The position numbers were made by a program, and so were the translations under genes. From assembly GCA_026713285.1 (NCBI GenBank), contig JAPOOT010000371.1:1-7009 (forward strand): DNA of 7,009 bases, in the 5' to 3' direction. Positions 5,508-7,009 of this stretch are shown in pieces. The DNA is from Gemmatimonadota bacterium. Its GTDB lineage: Bacteria > JAAXHH01. Below the pieces are notes generated by a model that saw nothing but the letters and a program-made list of their open reading frames with translations, had not been told where the DNA came from and ran no database searches. Position 1 is the first letter of the stretch; each line of letters starts with the position of its first letter.

Positions 5508-7009
5508 ATGAACAGCACAAGATACTACGACCTCAATTCCGATGCTCTCTTCGCCCAGTATGACGGAGTCGATGCTGCCGACGTCCATGCAGACTGGGCT
5601 CCGACCCATCTGTGTGAAGAACCTGGATTCGCCTGCGACATCGGCGCCGGTTCGGGCCGCGATGCCAACTGGCTCGCGGCCAGAGGATGGGAAGTTGTGG
5701 CAGTGGAACCGAGCGCGTTGCGGAACCTTGCTGCGCGACGCGCCCACCCAGGCGTGGTTTGGATGGATGATACCCTACCGGATCTGCGGGTTCTGCGCGC
5801 GCTCGGTCGGCGGTTCGACTTGATTCTACTGAGCGCCGTGTGGATGCACGTGGCGCAGAATGTCCGGGAACGGGCCTTCCGCATCCTTTCCGAGCTGCTC
5901 AATCCATCCGGACTGCTGGTGTTCACGCTGCGACGCGGCGGAGATGCCGCGGAAAATGTCGCCCGGGGATTTCATGATACATCGGCAGAGGAACTTATCG
6001 GTTTTGCCAACCGCCGAGCTATCGCGCTGCGCAGCCACTCGACGCAGCCGGACCTGACGCGCCCCGGCATTCATTGGGAAACGCTGGTCTTCGCCATGCC
6101 GGATGATGGCACCGGCTGCCTGCCGCTGCTGCGCCACGTGATCGTGAACGACAACAAGTCTTCCACCTACAAGCTGGGGCTGCTTCGGACCCTGGTGCGA
6201 CTCGCTGAAACGGCGCCGGGCCTGATCATCAATCGCACGGACGACTACGTGGAAATCCCCTTCGGCGCCGTCGGTCTGTACTGGCTGAAGCAATACCTGC
6301 CCCTGGTCCTGCATCATCGACTGCCGCAACGCCCTTCGGGACCGGGCGGATACGGCTGGGCAAAGGACGCGTTCTACCGTCTCGGGGACGTCTCCCCTTC
6401 CGACCTTCGGCTGGGCGCCAGGTTCGATTCGGACCGGGCCGTCATCCTTACCCGCGCCATAAACGACGCCTGCGAGAATATCGAGCGGATGCCTGTACGC
6501 TACATCACCTATCCGGCTTCCGGCAACCGGCAGTTGTTCGAATCAGGATATACCAGGGCGCGGGCGACCGCCCGGCCCATCGTTCTCTCCCGCGAATACC
6601 TGACGCAGTTCGGCCGCTTCAGGATTCCCGCATTGCTATGGCAGGCACTCGGTCAGTTCGCCTGCTGGCTGGATCCGGTCATCGTAAGGGAATGGCGGCA
6701 ACTGACATCGAATTGGGATGACTCGGCGAGCCTGCGCAACGCTACGCGGTGGACGCCCACCACCGGCCAATCCGCCGCCCTGGTACGGGATCGCGGGGCC
6801 GAAATGGCAGCGAACGACCCGTTCGAGTGGACCGAAAACCGCTACGACACCGGCATTGCTATGGAACGGGCGAAACAGCTGCGCGATGACGGATTCGCGC
6901 TCACCTGCGTCTGGTCCGCAGCGCGTATTCAAACCGTTCCGCACATCGACCACTGTTTTCCGTGGGCGCGCTGGCGCAACAACGATCTCTGGAACCTGCT
7001 GCCGGCCCG
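5508..7009 (+). CDS. SAM-dependent methyltransferase fused to HNH endonuclease (3' truncated by window)
   Basis: Reading from the ATG at 5508, the frame stays open for 500 codons to the window edge, with no stop. Residues about 1-195 are a class I methyltransferase: motif I DIGAGSGRDANWLAARG (44-60), an acidic end of the second strand in VVAVEPS, and FDLILLSAVWMHV at the motif IV region. Residues about 205-400 are mostly helical; NDNKSSTYKLGLLRTLVRLA (214-233) and MPVRYITYP (328-336) recall regions preceding the nuclease in HNH proteins. The C-terminal part shows an HNH beginning: C467 in CVWS, D481-H482 in PHIDHCFPWARW, and NNDLWNLLPA (491-500), with the rest of the domain (the expected Asn and Lys helix) beyond the edge. 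No ribosome site is evident; TTG at 5496 is an alternative start. It is probably cytoplasmic. Inferred role: nucleic-acid targeting, perhaps defence. It has its own strong promoter and faces away from the metabolic genes. Confidence 0.8.
   Translation, partial: MNSTRYYDLNSDALFAQYDGVDAADVHADWAPTHLCEEPGFACDIGAGSGRDANWLAARGWEVVAVEPSALRNLAARRAHPGVVWMDDTLPDLRVLRALGRRFDLILLSAVWMHVAQNVRERAFRILSELLNPSGLLVFTLRRGGDAAENVARGFHDTSAEELIGFANRRAIALRSHSTQPDLTRPGIHWETLVFAMPDDGTGCLPLLRHVIVNDNKSSTYKLGLLRTLVRLAETAPGLIINRTDDYVEIPFGAVGLYWLKQYLPLVLHHRLPQRPSGPGGYGWAKDAFYRLGDVSPSDLRLGARFDSDRAVILTRAINDACENIERMPVRYITYPASGNRQLFESGYTRARATARPIVLSREYLTQFGRFRIPALLWQALGQFACWLDPVIVREWRQLTSNWDDSASLRNATRWTPTTGQSAALVRDRGAEMAANDPFEWTENRYDTGIAMERAKQLRDDGFALTCVWSAARIQTVPHIDHCFPWARWRNNDLWNLLPA

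Noticed and set aside
5508..7009. Classical type II restriction-modification methyltransferase
   Set aside because: No DPPY or PC-type catalytic motif in the methyltransferase part; the order and motifs fit a small-molecule-like methyltransferase fused to HNH instead.

Overview
This is a GC-rich bacterial window, tightly packed and with long spurious antisense ORFs typical of high-GC coding DNA. Its left 5.2 kb carries three phytanoyl-CoA dioxygenase (PhyH)-type genes, an enolase-superfamily sugar-acid dehydratase-like gene and a VOC/double-cupin gene. PhyH and enolase-superfamily paralogues are expanded in uncultured lineages such as Latescibacterota, Poribacteria and SAR202, and the gene content recalls those metagenome-assembled genomes. 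That taxonomic guess is inference from gene content only.

Layout: positions 39-4249 hold a rightward, probably co-transcribed series: phyH-like 1 (39-842), phyH-like 2 (964-1767), a mandelate racemase/galactonate dehydratase-like gene (1909-3030) split by an in-frame TGA at 2503-2505, and a VOC + double-cupin protein (3044-4249). A third phyH-like gene (4410-5207, minus strand, GTG start) converges on it. The 160-bp convergent gap holds a GC-rich hairpin and extra copies of the third phyH gene's 3' tail, giving three tail copies about 71-72 bp apart. Positions 5208-5507 are a divergent regulatory region with a good sigma70-type promoter (TTGACA-16-TAATAT) overlapped by an inverted repeat, plus other palindromes.

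From 5508 to the right edge runs an open frame of at least 500 codons with no stop in the window. It encodes a class I SAM-dependent methyltransferase domain, then a helical region, then the start of an HNH nuclease motif. This is the most unusual gene here. It looks like a single-chain methyltransferase-nuclease, possibly for defence or nucleic-acid processing, but its methyltransferase lacks the DPPY-type motif of DNA amino-methyltransferases.

How the genes may work together (inference): the three Fe(II)/2-oxoglutarate oxygenases, the dehydratase and the cupin protein look like an accessory catabolic set for a small organic acid, sugar acid or similar ligand. The dehydratase step is apparently broken in this sequence unless the TGA is a sequencing or assembly error. 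The methyltransferase-HNH gene appears to be a separately regulated neighbour.
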